A stretch of 5,253 bases of DNA, from positions 1 to 5,253 of the forward strand of contig CALQPL010000096.1 in the NCBI GenBank assembly GCA_943332445.1, given 5' to 3'. Made by a program: the position numbers and the translations under genes. The DNA comes from Bifidobacterium breve (GTDB taxonomy: Bacteria > Actinomycetota > Actinomycetes > UBA12327). Below, in pieces: positions 4,919 through 5,253 of the stretch (its first letter is position 1; the number at the start of each line of letters is the position of its first letter). The notes beneath the pieces were generated by a model. It did no database searches. It saw nothing but the letters and a program-made list of their open reading frames with translations, and had not been told where the DNA came from.

Positions 4919-5253
4919 GTGTCACAGAGTATGAACAGCAACGACGGATATAGCGCGCGTTATGACGAAGCCTTGCTCTTCGCCGCGAATGCGCATCGTC
5001 AGCAGTTTCGAAAGCAGGCTCCGGGCGAGCCTCGCATCCCCTACACATCACACCTGTTGGACGCTTCGTCCCTGGTATGGATTGGCGGAGGCGATGAAGA
5101 CCAAGCTATTGCTGCCTTGCTGCATGACCTGGTGGAGCATGCCTACTACGCAGGAATCGAAGAAGACATTCGCGTAGGTTTTGTTGATCGGGTTTTGGAT
5201 ATGGTTCTGGCATGCAGCGATGTTGAGCCTGGTGTTGATCGAAAGCCAGATGA
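4919..5253 (+). CDS. HD-domain phosphohydrolase related to the RelA/SpoT hydrolase fold (partial, cut by right edge)
   Basis: The frame is open from 4919 to the right edge, giving 111 complete residues; the C-terminus is missing. With the GTG start, the family pattern is YDEALLFAANAHRQQFRK (15-32), PYTSHLL (41-47), AIAALLHDLVEH (63-74) and VLACSD (96-101). H45, H69 and D70 match three metal-binding residues of the HD fold, and D101 is a good candidate for the fourth. This is the arrangement of SpoT/Rel hydrolase domains and the small Mesh1-type enzymes that remove pyrophosphate from (p)ppGpp. In those enzymes the HD pair is followed by an ED pair (HDxVED); here it reads HDLVEH, with H74 in place of the second acid. 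It may act on a different nucleotide or phosphoester. Whether a synthetase domain follows cannot be seen. If the ATG at 4931 is used, the protein is four residues shorter. Confidence 0.85.
   Translation, partial: MSQSMNSNDGYSARYDEALLFAANAHRQQFRKQAPGEPRIPYTSHLLDASSLVWIGGGDEDQAIAALLHDLVEHAYYAGIEEDIRVGFVDRVLDMVLACSDVEPGVDRKPD

Noticed and set aside
4962..5177. 71-residue plus-strand frame within the HD-domain gene
   Set aside because: It is out of frame with the HD-domain protein, which carries the conserved metal-binding motifs across the same DNA.

Overview
The window looks like a piece of an actinobacterial chromosome of moderate GC content (mid-50s percent, judged by eye). The best lineage clue is the secreted FAS1 lipoprotein, whose layout and C-terminus resemble mycobacterial MPT83/MPT70. 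The 14-helix DHA2 drug-exporter homologue also fits Actinomycetota. The assignment below phylum level is open. There is no sign of a mobile element, phage, CRISPR array, tRNA or rRNA.

Layout from left to right. A multi-pass membrane protein of unknown family (1-516, minus) runs off the left edge. It is divergent from a TauD/TfdA-family Fe(II)/2-oxoglutarate dioxygenase (709-1596, plus). The roughly 190 bp between them hold a perfect 15-bp palindrome next to the dioxygenase start and a GAAC-N4-GTTC element next to the membrane-protein start. The dioxygenase ends head-to-head with a FAS1-domain lipoprotein gene (1655-2263, minus), and one long perfect hairpin lies between the two stop codons as a shared terminator.

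The lipoprotein gene is divergent from a DHA2-type MFS exporter (2455-3960, plus). Their roughly 190-bp intergenic region has two direct copies and one inverted copy of CGCCTAA, plus a near-palindrome. Twelve bases after the exporter comes a two-domain GNAT acetyltransferase (3973-4809, plus), so the two probably form an operon. After an AT-richer gap of about 110 bp, an HD-domain phosphohydrolase related to the (p)ppGpp hydrolase fold begins (4919, plus) and is cut by the right edge.

The genes do not form one recognisable pathway. The clearest functional unit is the exporter plus acetyltransferase pair, which would suit efflux and acylation of a small toxic molecule, but the substrates cannot be read from the sequence. 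The dioxygenase has the full iron and 2-oxoglutarate site but lacks the histidine that TauD uses for taurine, so its substrate is open. I see no convincing new multi-gene system. The points most worth a second look are the two partial edge genes, the intergenic repeats, and changes at key family positions in three proteins.
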